A program made the translations under genes and the position numbers. Below the pieces are notes generated by a model, which saw only the letters and a program-made list of their open reading frames with translations, had not been told where the DNA came from and did not search any database. A stretch of DNA of 64,000 bases from an uncultured Bacilli bacterium (GTDB lineage: Bacteria; Bacillota_I; Bacilli_A; RF39; UBA660), in contig CAKPRZ010000003.1 in assembly GCA_934183165.1 (NCBI GenBank), forward strand, positions 62,001 to 126,000. Reading direction: 5' to 3'. Positions 8,088 to 16,521 of this stretch are shown piece by piece (position 1 is the first letter of the stretch; the number at the start of each line of letters is the position of its first letter).

Positions 8088-9755
8088 TTAGGTACTTATT
8101 GATAGTAATGTTAAACTTTCTTTATTAAATCTTGATTCTTTTTTATTAGGAATTATTTGTAATACATCATTATTTTGATTTAATTTTTCCAAATTAATAG
8201 AATCAATATTTAAATTGTTTTGTTTTATCTTATAAAATTTGCTTAACGATTTTATATAACTATCTAAATCTGCTTTTGAATTATAATTAGATAGTATTAA
8301 ACTTTTGTCATTAGAATCAACTACTAAATCAAAGCAATTCTCTCTAAATAAATGACCAATATTATTAATTTCTTTTTTGTTAATATTAATCTTCTTAATA
8401 GATACACTTTTCTTTTTATCGACTTCAATACTAATATTATCAATATACTTAAATACCAATCCCTGTTTTTGTTCTTTAGATAATTTATCCCATAAATGAT
8501 TTTTTCTAACATAATATGATTTATTTTTTATTTGTTCTAATTGTTTTAAATTATATATTAATCTCATTTCATTTTTAATAAAATCTAATTCATCTTTTAA
8601 TTCTATTTCTTCAACAATACCATCTACAAAAGCACTCTTAATTCTTTTTTCTTTGGTATTTAATTCATCAATTATTTTATTACATTTCTTTAATTCCTTT
8701 TCAGTATCTCGATATAAATATGGTTTATAAGTGTTATCAATTAGTAAAAAGAAATCTAACATATCATCTAAAAAATTAATCATTTGTTTTTCAATTTTCT
8801 TTTCACTAGCTCTAATTTTACAATTAGCACATTGATAATAACAATGTTTTTCTCCTGTATGACTTTTACTAGAACAACCACCCATGATAGTACCACACTT
8901 TGGGCATTTAATACTTTGCATAAAGATATAAGTTTGTTTTCTTTTGTAGTTTTTAAGATTCTTTTGTTTTTGTATTTGAGCAATATTAAATACTTCTTCT
9001 TCAATAATTGCTGGGGCAACTCCAATAAACTTTTGCGATTCTTCAACACTAACTGTTTTTCTATGAACATAATTGCCAATATAAATTTCATTAGATAATA
9101 TTCTATCAACTAGAGTAGGTATCCATTTTCTATTAAGTGCTTTTTCTTCATTTAATATTTTTGTAATAGCATTAGCAGCGACACCTTTAATATATAAATC
9201 AAATATTCTTCTAATAACTTCGCTTTCAATATCATTGATAACTAATTTTTTATCAACTTTATCATATCCAATAGGTGGACGACCTACAAAATGTCCCTTT
9301 TTCACAGCTCCAACCATTCCAAATTTAGTTCTTTCACTTGTTCTTTCAATTTCTAGTTGAGCAAGTATAGTAAGCATTCTAATGAAAAACTTACCATTAG
9401 CAGTAGATGTATTGATATCTTCACACATGCTTTCTAAACTACAATTATTTTCTTCTAAAAATGTACATATCTCCTCTAAATCTTTGATAGAACGAGTAAG
9501 TCTATCTAACTTATAAACAATTATTTTGTTTATCTTTCCATCTTTAATATCTTGAATCATTTCTTGAAAAGCAGGTCGATTCATATTTTTAGCACTTATT
9601 CCTGCATCTTCATACATCTTATACACTTCATAATTCTTGTAATCACATAGTTTCAACATTCTTTCCTTTTGTTCATCTAAACTATGACCATTTCTAAATT
9701 GATCTTCAGTTGAAACTCTAGGGTAGAGTCCTACTACAAATTTTTTGTCATCCAT
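8088..9755 (-). CDS. large serine recombinase of the accessory island
   Basis: The 555-residue protein has the resolvase catalytic domain (YPRVSTEDQ, S15; YKLDRLTRS around residue 80), the Recombinase domain (about 160-260), a zinc-ribbon (CPKCG ... CANC, about 285-325) and a C-terminal coiled coil. This is the architecture of the large serine integrases of phages and integrative elements. AAAGGAG precedes the ATG and a good sigma-A promoter lies at 9872-9900. It presumably integrated this island. I could not identify its two attachment sites, because serine integrases share only a 2-3 bp core. Confidence 0.9.
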   Translation of the reverse strand: MDDKKFVVGLYPRVSTEDQFRNGHSLDEQKERMLKLCDYKNYEVYKMYEDAGISAKNMNRPAFQEMIQDIKDGKINKIIVYKLDRLTRSIKDLEEICTFLEENNCSLESMCEDINTSTANGKFFIRMLTILAQLEIERTSERTKFGMVGAVKKGHFVGRPPIGYDKVDKKLVINDIESEVIRRIFDLYIKGVAANAITKILNEEKALNRKWIPTLVDRILSNEIYIGNYVHRKTVSVEESQKFIGVAPAIIEEEVFNIAQIQKQKNLKNYKRKQTYIFMQSIKCPKCGTIMGGCSSKSHTGEKHCYYQCANCKIRASEKKIEKQMINFLDDMLDFFLLIDNTYKPYLYRDTEKELKKCNKIIDELNTKEKRIKSAFVDGIVEEIELKDELDFIKNEMRLIYNLKQLEQIKNKSYYVRKNHLWDKLSKEQKQGLVFKYIDNISIEVDKKKSVSIKKININKKEINNIGHLFRENCFDLVVDSNDKSLILSNYNSKADLDSYIKSLSKFYKIKQNNLNIDSINLEKLNQNNDVLQIIPNKKESRFNKESLTLLSIST

Positions 9756-9786
9756 ATTTTTTCTCCTTTCCTATAATTTTTAACGA

Positions 9787-9814
9787 CAAAAAAACAAGGA
9801 AAAATTTCCCTTGT
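9787..9814 (-). terminator. terminator-like hairpin between the recombinase and the upstream small gene
   Basis: ACAAGG and CCTTGT pair around an A/T loop and are followed by TTTTTTT on the minus strand. It lies between the recombinase start and its promoter region, so it would act as an attenuator of recombinase expression or as a terminator for read-through. Confidence 0.55.
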
Positions 9815-9837
9815 GTTAAGAACTTCAAAATAATTCA

Positions 9838-9868
9838 AATATACGATTATCTACAATTTTCGTATATT
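9838..9868. promoter_or_regulatory. 9-bp inverted repeat at the recombinase transcription start
   Basis: AATATACGA and TCGTATATT are perfect 9-bp arms separated by 13 bp. They begin four bases after the -10 box and cover the likely start point. This fits an operator for a repressor, or a recombinase-binding site giving autoregulation. Confidence 0.5.
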
Positions 9869-9871
9869 ACC

Positions 9872-9900
9872 ATAATACCACATTTTTTTAGGACATGCAA
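9872..9900 (-). promoter_or_regulatory. sigma-A-type promoter of the recombinase
   Basis: TTGCAT (-35) and TATTAT (-10) on the minus strand are spaced 17 bp and point toward the recombinase. Confidence 0.65.
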
Positions 9901-9979
9901 TGGAACAATTTTAAAGATTATAGTTAAAAATACCTGTTTAACCCTTATAAATAAAAGAAAAATAAATTTTAAAAATTTT

Positions 9980-10273
9980 TTAATTTTCTTTTAATAAGTA
10001 CTCAATTATATTAGTTAATTCATTTATTGTAATAGTCCTAGATAACTCTTCATCATATAAGTTTGTATCATCATCATAACAAAGTAAAACTAGACTTTGA
10101 GTATTATTATTAATGATAATCTTATGCGGTTCATTTAATCCTAAATTAGAGTTATTAAAAACAATATTCTTTCCTGCAATATATTCTATATTTAGTTTAG
10201 TAATATCTTTAATTCTTAATATCTTATTTTTTATACACAAAGGAAATTCTAAAACCTCTATGGACACATTCAT
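9980..10273 (-). CDS. small hypothetical protein
   Basis: A 97-residue protein, mostly beta strands, with no signal peptide or membrane helix and an acidic centre (CYDDDTNLYDEE). GGTGGTGA precedes the ATG. It is the last gene of the island before tRNA-His. I do not recognise the family. Confidence 0.5.
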   Translation of the reverse strand: MNVSIEVLEFPLCIKNKILRIKDITKLNIEYIAGKNIVFNNSNLGLNEPHKIIINNNTQSLVLLCYDDDTNLYDEELSRTITINELTNIIEYLLKEN

Positions 10274-10372
10274 TTTATATACTCACCACCTTTGCAAAGA
10301 AAAAAGTCCATAATATCAAGTATCACGAACTTTTACTAAACTATCGCACAAGGGTGTGCGTAAAATTCAATA

Positions 10373-10449
10373 TGGGGCGAAATATGGGGATCGAACCCAT
10401 GCATACCGGAGCCACAATCCGGCGTGTTAACCACTTCACCAATTCCGCC
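10373..10449 (-). tRNA. tRNA-His (anticodon GTG)
   Basis: The minus strand folds as a full tRNA. It has the extra G at -1 typical of tRNA-His, acceptor arm GCGGAAT/ATTTCGC with one G-U pair, anticodon loop TTGTGGC giving GTG, T arm GGGTTCGATCCCC, discriminator C and an encoded CCA. A short duplicate of its 3' edge is found at 1917. Confidence 0.95.
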
Positions 10450-10508
10450 ATTTCAAATTACTTCTATATTTTAACAAGTAACTTAAAAAATAGCAAGGCT
10501 TTTTTAAT

Positions 10509-12572
10509 TTATATAAAAATTTTTAATAACAAATTAAATGTCATACATATAATTATTCCACAAAAAGTTGGTATTAATATGGCAAGAATAGTCCACTTCC
10601 ATGAATTTGTCTCTTTTTTTATTGTAAGACAAGTAGTAGAACAAGGCCAGTGCATTAATGAAAAAATCATAACTGATATAGCCGTTTGAAAAGTCCATCC
10701 ATGATTTATAAATAATTCCTTTAAAATATTAGTATTGTTTATATCTATTAAATTAGATCCTGCCATATATGTCATTATAATAATAGGAATGACAATTTCA
10801 TTTGCTGGGAATCCTAAAATAAATGCAAGCAATATTACCCCATCCATACCTAACAATTTACCGAATGGATTTAAAAATTCTGATAGAATTCCTAATATAT
10901 TATTGTTTGCTACTCTAATATTTGCAAAAAGCCATATTATTAAACCAGCAGGTGCAGCAATAGAAATAGCTCTTCCTAAAACAAATATTGTTCTATCAAA
11001 AATTGATCTAACTATGACCTTACCAACTTGGGGTTTTCTATATGGAGGTAATTCTAGTGTAAATGATGAAGATTCACCTTTAAGAATAGTTTTAGATAAT
11101 ATTTTAGAAACTAGAAAAGTCATTAAAATTCCAATTACAATTATTCCAATTAACAACAAAGTACAGTTAACTGAACTCATCAATCCATTACTTGTTATTA
11201 TAAACATAGTAATTAAACTAATAAGAGTAGGAAACCTACCATTACATGGAATAAAAGAGTTAGTTAATATTGCAATTAACTTTTCCCTAGGTGAATCTAT
11301 AATTCGACATCCAGTTACACCTACTGCATTACAACCCATCCCCATGGCCATAGTAAGAGACTGCTTTCCACAGGTTCTGCATTTTTGAAAAGCACCATCT
11401 ACATTAAATGCAATTCTTGGTAAATATCCTATATCCTCAAGTATTGTAAATAGTGGAAAAAAAATTGCCATCGGTGGAAGCATCACAGATACTACCCACG
11501 CCAAAACACGATATATACCATGAACTAATAAATCATTTAAAATATTAGGTATATGTATTTTATTTAAAAATATAAAAAGATAATCTTCAAATTTAAATAG
11601 TAAATCTTGTAAAAATTTAGAGGGATAATTACTACCTTGTATTGTTATCCAGAAAATAACTCCAAATAGAAGAAGCATTATAGGAATACCAGTTATTTTA
11701 TTTGTTAAAATTTTATCAAAAAATCTATCTTTTTTATCATAATCTTTATAATCTAATGAAACTACTTCATTAAATATAGATTCTGCATTATTATTGATTT
11801 GTGTTACTATAACTTCTTCCAAATTATCTAGTAAAATATCGTTTTCCGCGAGAATTGATTTAGCCTTTTTTATAGCATTATCAATTTTTTTATCGCTTAA
11901 ATCTATATTTTCATATAAAATAATTCTTTTTTTTAATTCTTCATCATTTTTGATTAAATTAATAGCAATCCATCTCTTATTTAACTTAGTTTTTCCTAAT
12001 TTACTTGAAATAGTATTAATTGCTTTCTCTAGTGGAGATGTATAAACTATTTGAAAACTCTTTTCACGTTTTGTAGTTAATGTATCAATATTATCAAGTA
12101 AATCATTTAAACCTTTTTTACTTCTAGCACTTGTACCCACCACTCTTACATGAAGAATTTTGGATAATTTATCTAAGTCTATCTTGATTCCCTTTTTTTG
12201 TGCTTCATCAAGTAAATTTACACAAACAATTACATTATCAATCATTTCACATATTTGTATTACAAGATTAAGATTTCTCATAAGACAAGTTGCATCGCAT
12301 ACAACAACTGTAATATTTGGACTTTCAAAACATAAAAAATCTCTGGCAACAAATTCCTCTTCAGAATGAGCTAAAATAGAATAAATTCCTGGTAAGTCAT
12401 AAATTTTATATTCTTTTGACTTATATTTTAAAATACCACTAGCATTGCTTACCGTTTTACCTGGCCAATTTCCTGTATGCTGATGCATATTAGTAAGTGC
12501 ATTAAAAATTGTAGATTTACCAACATTGGGATTTCCTGCTAAGGCAATAGTATATTTTTCAGAATCCATCAT
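10509..12572 (-). CDS. feoB: ferrous iron transporter FeoB
   Basis: The 687-residue protein has an N-terminal G domain (GNPNVGKST near residue 13, DLPG as G3, a NLLDE variant of NKxD), a helical GDI-like spacer and a C-terminal membrane domain of about 8-10 helices with the two Gate regions (FPLFTILEDIGYLPRIAF and the later FPANEIVIPI). FeoB imports Fe2+ across the cytoplasmic membrane. It starts two bases after feoA, and GAGGTAA in the end of feoA serves as ribosome site, so it is the second gene of a feoAB operon controlled by the Fur box upstream. Confidence 0.97.
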   Translation of the reverse strand: MMDSEKYTIALAGNPNVGKSTIFNALTNMHQHTGNWPGKTVSNASGILKYKSKEYKIYDLPGIYSILAHSEEEFVARDFLCFESPNITVVVCDATCLMRNLNLVIQICEMIDNVIVCVNLLDEAQKKGIKIDLDKLSKILHVRVVGTSARSKKGLNDLLDNIDTLTTKREKSFQIVYTSPLEKAINTISSKLGKTKLNKRWIAINLIKNDEELKKRIILYENIDLSDKKIDNAIKKAKSILAENDILLDNLEEVIVTQINNNAESIFNEVVSLDYKDYDKKDRFFDKILTNKITGIPIMLLLFGVIFWITIQGSNYPSKFLQDLLFKFEDYLFIFLNKIHIPNILNDLLVHGIYRVLAWVVSVMLPPMAIFFPLFTILEDIGYLPRIAFNVDGAFQKCRTCGKQSLTMAMGMGCNAVGVTGCRIIDSPREKLIAILTNSFIPCNGRFPTLISLITMFIITSNGLMSSVNCTLLLIGIIVIGILMTFLVSKILSKTILKGESSSFTLELPPYRKPQVGKVIVRSIFDRTIFVLGRAISIAAPAGLIIWLFANIRVANNNILGILSEFLNPFGKLLGMDGVILLAFILGFPANEIVIPIIIMTYMAGSNLIDINNTNILKELFINHGWTFQTAISVMIFSLMHWPCSTTCLTIKKETNSWKWTILAILIPTFCGIIICMTFNLLLKIFI

Positions 12573-12573
12573 G

Positions 12574-12807
12574 TTATATTACCTCAACTAAAATTTCATT
12601 GGCATCATCGTTTCTAATAGCTATTAATGCTCCTCTTACCATATATGCATACATGTTCCCACTAAAATTTTTTAACTTTTTTTGGACAATAGTTCCTGGA
12701 GTTAACCCCATATCAAAAAGCCTTCTTTTTATTGAATCATCAGCATTTATTTTTTTTATAATTGCTTTAGTATCTAAATCGATATTACTTAAGCAAAATT
12801 CATTCAT
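12574..12807 (-). CDS. feoA: FeoA, SH3-like accessory protein of ferrous iron uptake
   Basis: The 77-residue protein has the FeoA fold, with the hallmark RRLFDMGLTPGTIVQ stretch at about residues 28-42. FeoA binds the FeoB transporter on the cytoplasmic side and is needed for its activity. The gene leads the feoAB operon and lies just downstream of a near-consensus Fur box. Confidence 0.95.
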   Translation of the reverse strand: MNEFCLSNIDLDTKAIIKKINADDSIKRRLFDMGLTPGTIVQKKLKNFSGNMYAYMVRGALIAIRNDDANEILVEVI

Positions 12808-12826
12808 AGATATTCCTACTTTCTAT

Positions 12827-12841
12827 AGATAATCATTATAA
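12827..12841 (-). promoter_or_regulatory. Fur box in the feoAB promoter
   Basis: TTATAATGATTATCT matches the 7-1-7 Fur consensus TGATAATNATTATCA at all but two positions. It overlaps a TATAAT -10 element 20 bases before feoA, so iron-loaded Fur would block transcription. Confidence 0.8.
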
Positions 12842-12878
12842 CTTATGCTCTTTTTTTATTAGAAGGTAGGCATACAAC

Positions 12879-12906
12879 TAAAAAAAGGAAATTTTCTTTC
12901 CTTTTA
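12879..12906 (-). terminator. terminator of the thioredoxin-like gene
   Basis: AAAGGAAA and TTTCCTTT form the stem, followed by a T run on the minus strand directly after the stop at 12909. Confidence 0.8.
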
Positions 12907-12908
12907 GA

Positions 12909-13619
12909 TTAACACTTATCATCACATATAGCACCAGAAAATGAATTCATTTTATTTATTAAATCCATTAGCAATTCCTCTTCTTCTCTATCTGTAAGTG
13001 CAACATATGGATCTTTTTGACTGGATACAGTATCAGTATGATGTGCAATTATCTTTCCATCTTTAACAAACACAACTAGTGGAACGTATATACGTTTATG
13101 TCCGGCTGATACTTCTTTTCCATCATTACTTGTTAGAACATAATCATCTAAAATACTATCTAAAGCCTTTAATAATTCAAAGTACTTTTTGCTTCCTTCT
13201 TTTTCCGTTTTTATCTTATTTTCATCATCTAAAATAAGTAAATCTCTATCATTTTTTATGTTTAAGTAATATATAGTATCTAGTTCTGATTCTTTAGCAG
13301 CTGATAATAAAACAGGAACTAAATTTCTACACCAAGGACACTCTGGATAGCCAAAATAAATTACACCTGACCCACTCTTTAATATTTCTAGTACTTCATC
13401 ATAACTAGAATATTTAACAACATTATCCTTTGAAATTGACACTTTTGGATATAACTTATTATTATTACTATTTACTCTATTATTTAAGGATTCATATTCA
13501 TTTTTAAATTTTATTCCATCCTCATTAACAACAACTTTATCATCATTTATATATTTATAACCTATGAAAACAGCAAATACTGTTACAATCGCAATTATTA
13601 TTATTGAACTTTTCTTCAT
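12909..13619 (-). CDS. membrane-anchored thioredoxin-like protein
   Basis: The 236-residue protein has an uncleaved N-terminal hydrophobic anchor (residues 4-22) and an extracellular thioredoxin fold with the redox motif CPWC in YFGYPECPWCRNLVPVLL at about residue 95. A long insert follows, then a cis-Pro-type strand (RIYVPLVVFVKDG). It probably handles disulfides outside the membrane; the terminal CDDKC adds two more cysteines. It is monocistronic, followed by a terminator. Direction of activity (oxidase or reductase) cannot be told from the sequence. Confidence 0.8.
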   Translation of the reverse strand: MKKSSIIIIAIVTVFAVFIGYKYINDDKVVVNEDGIKFKNEYESLNNRVNSNNNKLYPKVSISKDNVVKYSSYDEVLEILKSGSGVIYFGYPECPWCRNLVPVLLSAAKESELDTIYYLNIKNDRDLLILDDENKIKTEKEGSKKYFELLKALDSILDDYVLTSNDGKEVSAGHKRIYVPLVVFVKDGKIIAHHTDTVSSQKDPYVALTDREEEELLMDLINKMNSFSGAICDDKC

Positions 13620-13689
13620 GTTTTTTCTCCACTTCTATTTAATAAAACTATTATACAAAAAATATTTAATGTTAACAATACTTATATTA

Positions 13690-13992
13690 TTATTTTACAA
13701 TTGATAATTCTATAATTAAATCCCTATTATCATCGTTATGAACTATGTTTTTATGAATTGTGTTACATTTTTGACATTTATAAATTATTTTATAAGTATC
13801 TTTAAACTTTTCTATTCCTATTGGTTCTAAAATTCCTTTACAACTATTTGCCCTGTCACCAGGATTTATATCTACATGTTTTGAATATAAACAGTATGGA
13901 CAATGATCTCTTGCAGTATATTTTGATTTTTTTACCTTTTTATTGCAATATTCACAAATAAAATCTTCATTTATCATGTTAAATCTTTTCAC
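13690..13992 (-). CDS. RNHCP domain zinc-binding protein
   Basis: A 100-residue protein with GTG start preceded by AGGTGAT. It has an N-terminal zinc knuckle (CEYC), then a close match to the RNHCP signature (ARDHCPYCLYSKHVDINPGDR, residues 29-49) and a second knuckle (CQKC). The family has no settled biochemical role; a nucleic-acid-binding function is often assumed for the zinc ribbon. Confidence 0.85.
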   Translation of the reverse strand: MKRFNMINEDFICEYCNKKVKKSKYTARDHCPYCLYSKHVDINPGDRANSCKGILEPIGIEKFKDTYKIIYKCQKCNTIHKNIVHNDDNRDLIIELSIVK

Positions 13993-14097
13993 AATATCAC
14001 CTACTCAATTATAACATAAATATTTATCAATTATTGTCACAAATGTTAAAAATATGTTAGAATGTATATAGTAATGTACATAGTAAGGAAGTGTGTT

Positions 14098-14934
14098 ATG
14101 AGAAAAGATGGTACAAGAGTTACAGAAATTGATGCAACTCATAAAATAATGCCATATTTAATGAAAAACAGATGTGAAGCGGAAGTTTATACAACTGAAA
14201 CAATTGATATTACTAAATTACTAGAATATTTAGATCAGTTAAATGAAAATAAAGAACAAAAAATAACCTTATTTCATGCAGTAATAACAGCAATGGCTAA
14301 AACTATTTATAATAAGCCCTTATTAAATCGATTTGTTGCAGGAAAAAGATTTTATGATCGCAATAATATAAGTTTTTCCTTTGTTGCTAAAAATAAACTT
14401 GAAGAAAATGCAGAAGAAAGATTAATTATATTAAAAACTAACTATGATATGAATTTATTAGATGTTTCAAATAAGATTTTATCATTAGTAAATAAAACAA
14501 AAAAGGAAAATAGTAATGAGATGAATAATACTCTAAGTTTTGTAACTAGTTTCCCTAGATGCATTGTAAATATCATCATGTGGGCATTTAGAAAGCTTGA
14601 TTATTATGGACTAGTACCAAAATCAATAAGTGATACTGATCCAAATTATACCAGTGTTTTGATATCAAACTTAGGAAGTATAAAATGTGATTCTTGTTAT
14701 CATCATCTAAATAACTATGGAACTAACTCTATAGTAGCTACAATTGGAGTGATTAAGGAGACAAAAGAAAAAAGAAACATTAGAAAAACAGTTGATATTT
14801 CACTTACTTTAGATGAACGAATTGCCGATGGATTTTACTTTGCTAAATCAATTAAGTTATTTAAATATATTTTGGAAAATCCTGAATTATTAAATGGTGA
14901 ATTATCTACTAAAATTAATTTTGAAAATAAGTAA
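14098..14934 (+). CDS. E2/chloramphenicol-acetyltransferase-fold protein lacking the catalytic histidine
   Basis: About 278 residues from the ATG at 14098, chosen because AAGGAAG precedes it (an upstream ATG at 14062 has no site). The sequence follows the 2-oxoacid dehydrogenase E2 catalytic domain: LFHAVITAMAKTIYNKPLLNRF, FSFVAKN, VLISNLGSI, and a terminal LTLDERIADG. The normal HRxxDG or HHxxxDG motif reads ERIADG here, so the catalytic His is replaced by Glu while the Asp-Gly remains. There is no lipoyl domain. It may bind an acyl-CoA-like ligand or act as a non-catalytic relative. The next gene starts 13 bp downstream, so it may be co-transcribed with the surface proteins. Confidence 0.75.
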   Translation: MRKDGTRVTEIDATHKIMPYLMKNRCEAEVYTTETIDITKLLEYLDQLNENKEQKITLFHAVITAMAKTIYNKPLLNRFVAGKRFYDRNNISFSFVAKNKLEENAEERLIILKTNYDMNLLDVSNKILSLVNKTKKENSNEMNNTLSFVTSFPRCIVNIIMWAFRKLDYYGLVPKSISDTDPNYTSVLISNLGSIKCDSCYHHLNNYGTNSIVATIGVIKETKEKRNIRKTVDISLTLDERIADGFYFAKSIKLFKYILENPELLNGELSTKINFENK

Positions 14935-14946
14935 TGGGGTGTTTAT

Positions 14947-16500
14947 ATGAATATTCAAATTAATAAAGAAAGACTGGAAAATTTAAAAAAAGCTGTTAAA
15001 AATACTGCTAAAAAATTAGTTATAGCTGGATGCATTGCTGGAGCTATGATTGCTCCTGCTACCACTGTTAAAGCTGAAGCAAAACTAATAGACACCAGCC
15101 AGGGATATTATGAATTAAGCGATGATAGATCATACTTATACGCTGATCACTTAACATCGAATGAATTAAGCAGAATTTGCAAGATTCCCACAATAGAAGA
15201 AATACATTTATATGGTACAGATATAACAAGTTGTGATTTTTTGAACGATAATATAAATTGTGTTACATTTGAATATTGTGATATTAAAAACTCTATAAGT
15301 CTTCCAGATACAGTAACATCCCTTACAATTAACAACAGTCCATCAAAAGAATATAACAATATAAATTCAAATCACTTAGATGAATTAAGGTTTGTTGATT
15401 GTGATTTTGATTCATTAGAAACTATTTCATCAATCAAGTCAGCTGATGATGTTACATTTGATTGTTGTAATATTGGTGATTTAACAGGTATCGAAAAGCT
15501 AAATGCTTCAAATTTATCATTCTATACAACAGGTATAGAAACTATTGAAAACTTACAAAATTGTTATAATTTACGAAATCTAACTTTATCTTCAACATAT
15601 GTTAGTGATTTAACACCACTAAATGGTTCTAAAATTGAATGTTTAGAAACTTCGGATTCTCCGATTGAATCATTTGATGCTGTCAAAAACATGCCTAAAT
15701 TAACAAAATTAGTAACTGGAAATAATCAAATGGCTTGTACAAAAGATACTATAGATTATCTTAAAAATCACGATATAACTAATACTTTATCATACGATGA
15801 TGTAGCTATAAAAGAAAAAGTTCAAGAGATTGCTAAATCTATAACAAATGATGAAATGTCCGATAAAGAAAAAGTAAAAGCAATTGTTGATTATGTTGTG
15901 GATAATATTGAATATGACTATGATGTTAACCATGATGATGAACTTCTATATGAATATAATGACCATGCTCTAAAGTATGCATTAAGTGGAAAAGGATGTT
16001 GCATAAATTATGCAATGCTTACATCAGCACTATTAAATGAAGCAAATGTAAAAGTATATAGTCAAAAAAATGAAGGTCACATTTGGAATATAGTAAATGT
16101 AGAAAACACCTATTATTACATTGATTCAACATTCATAGATACAGATGGTCTTAATAAGTATAACTACATGTCCTCTGAAGAAGATTTCATAAATGCTGGT
16201 AGAGAAATGACTATGCCATCATCTTTATATAATAGTATAAATAATTTAACCCCTAAACCATTTGTTAAATATGAAATGAGTCAAACAACAACTCAAACTA
16301 CAGAAAAAAGTACTACAAATGATACAGTTGATAAAGCAACAATCGATTCTGTTTCAAATGAACTTAAAGCAAAGAATGTTGCTATAGGAGCTATTGTAGG
16401 AATAGCTACGGCACTAGGACTTGCTGGTGGCATTAAAAAATTTAAATCAAGAAAAAAGGAAAAAGAATTAGAAGAGACAAATCTTAATCAAAAATTATAG
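14947..16500 (+). CDS. secreted/membrane-anchored LRR-like protein with transglutaminase-like domain
   Basis: The 517-residue protein has a signal peptide (residues 1-44, ending KAEA). An irregular leucine-rich, cysteine-containing beta-solenoid follows (about 60-270), then a transglutaminase-like fold (about 285-420) with Cys in GKGCCINYA, His in EGHIWNIV and Asp in YYIDSTFID as a likely catalytic triad. A Thr-rich spacer and a C-terminal transmembrane helix with a KKFKSRKK stop-transfer end complete it. It is displayed at the surface but lacks an LPXTG signal. The next gene is a tandem copy. Protease or crosslinking activity is inferred from the fold. Confidence 0.75.
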   Translation: MNIQINKERLENLKKAVKNTAKKLVIAGCIAGAMIAPATTVKAEAKLIDTSQGYYELSDDRSYLYADHLTSNELSRICKIPTIEEIHLYGTDITSCDFLNDNINCVTFEYCDIKNSISLPDTVTSLTINNSPSKEYNNINSNHLDELRFVDCDFDSLETISSIKSADDVTFDCCNIGDLTGIEKLNASNLSFYTTGIETIENLQNCYNLRNLTLSSTYVSDLTPLNGSKIECLETSDSPIESFDAVKNMPKLTKLVTGNNQMACTKDTIDYLKNHDITNTLSYDDVAIKEKVQEIAKSITNDEMSDKEKVKAIVDYVVDNIEYDYDVNHDDELLYEYNDHALKYALSGKGCCINYAMLTSALLNEANVKVYSQKNEGHIWNIVNVENTYYYIDSTFIDTDGLNKYNYMSSEEDFINAGREMTMPSSLYNSINNLTPKPFVKYEMSQTTTQTTEKSTTNDTVDKATIDSVSNELKAKNVAIGAIVGIATALGLAGGIKKFKSRKKEKELEETNLNQKL

Positions 16501-16521
16501 CTAGGAAGGAAACTGCAAAAT

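Noticed and set aside
10735..11388. Long plus-strand frame of 217 codons within feoB
   Set aside because: It is the reverse strand of the FeoB membrane region, which has full family motifs.
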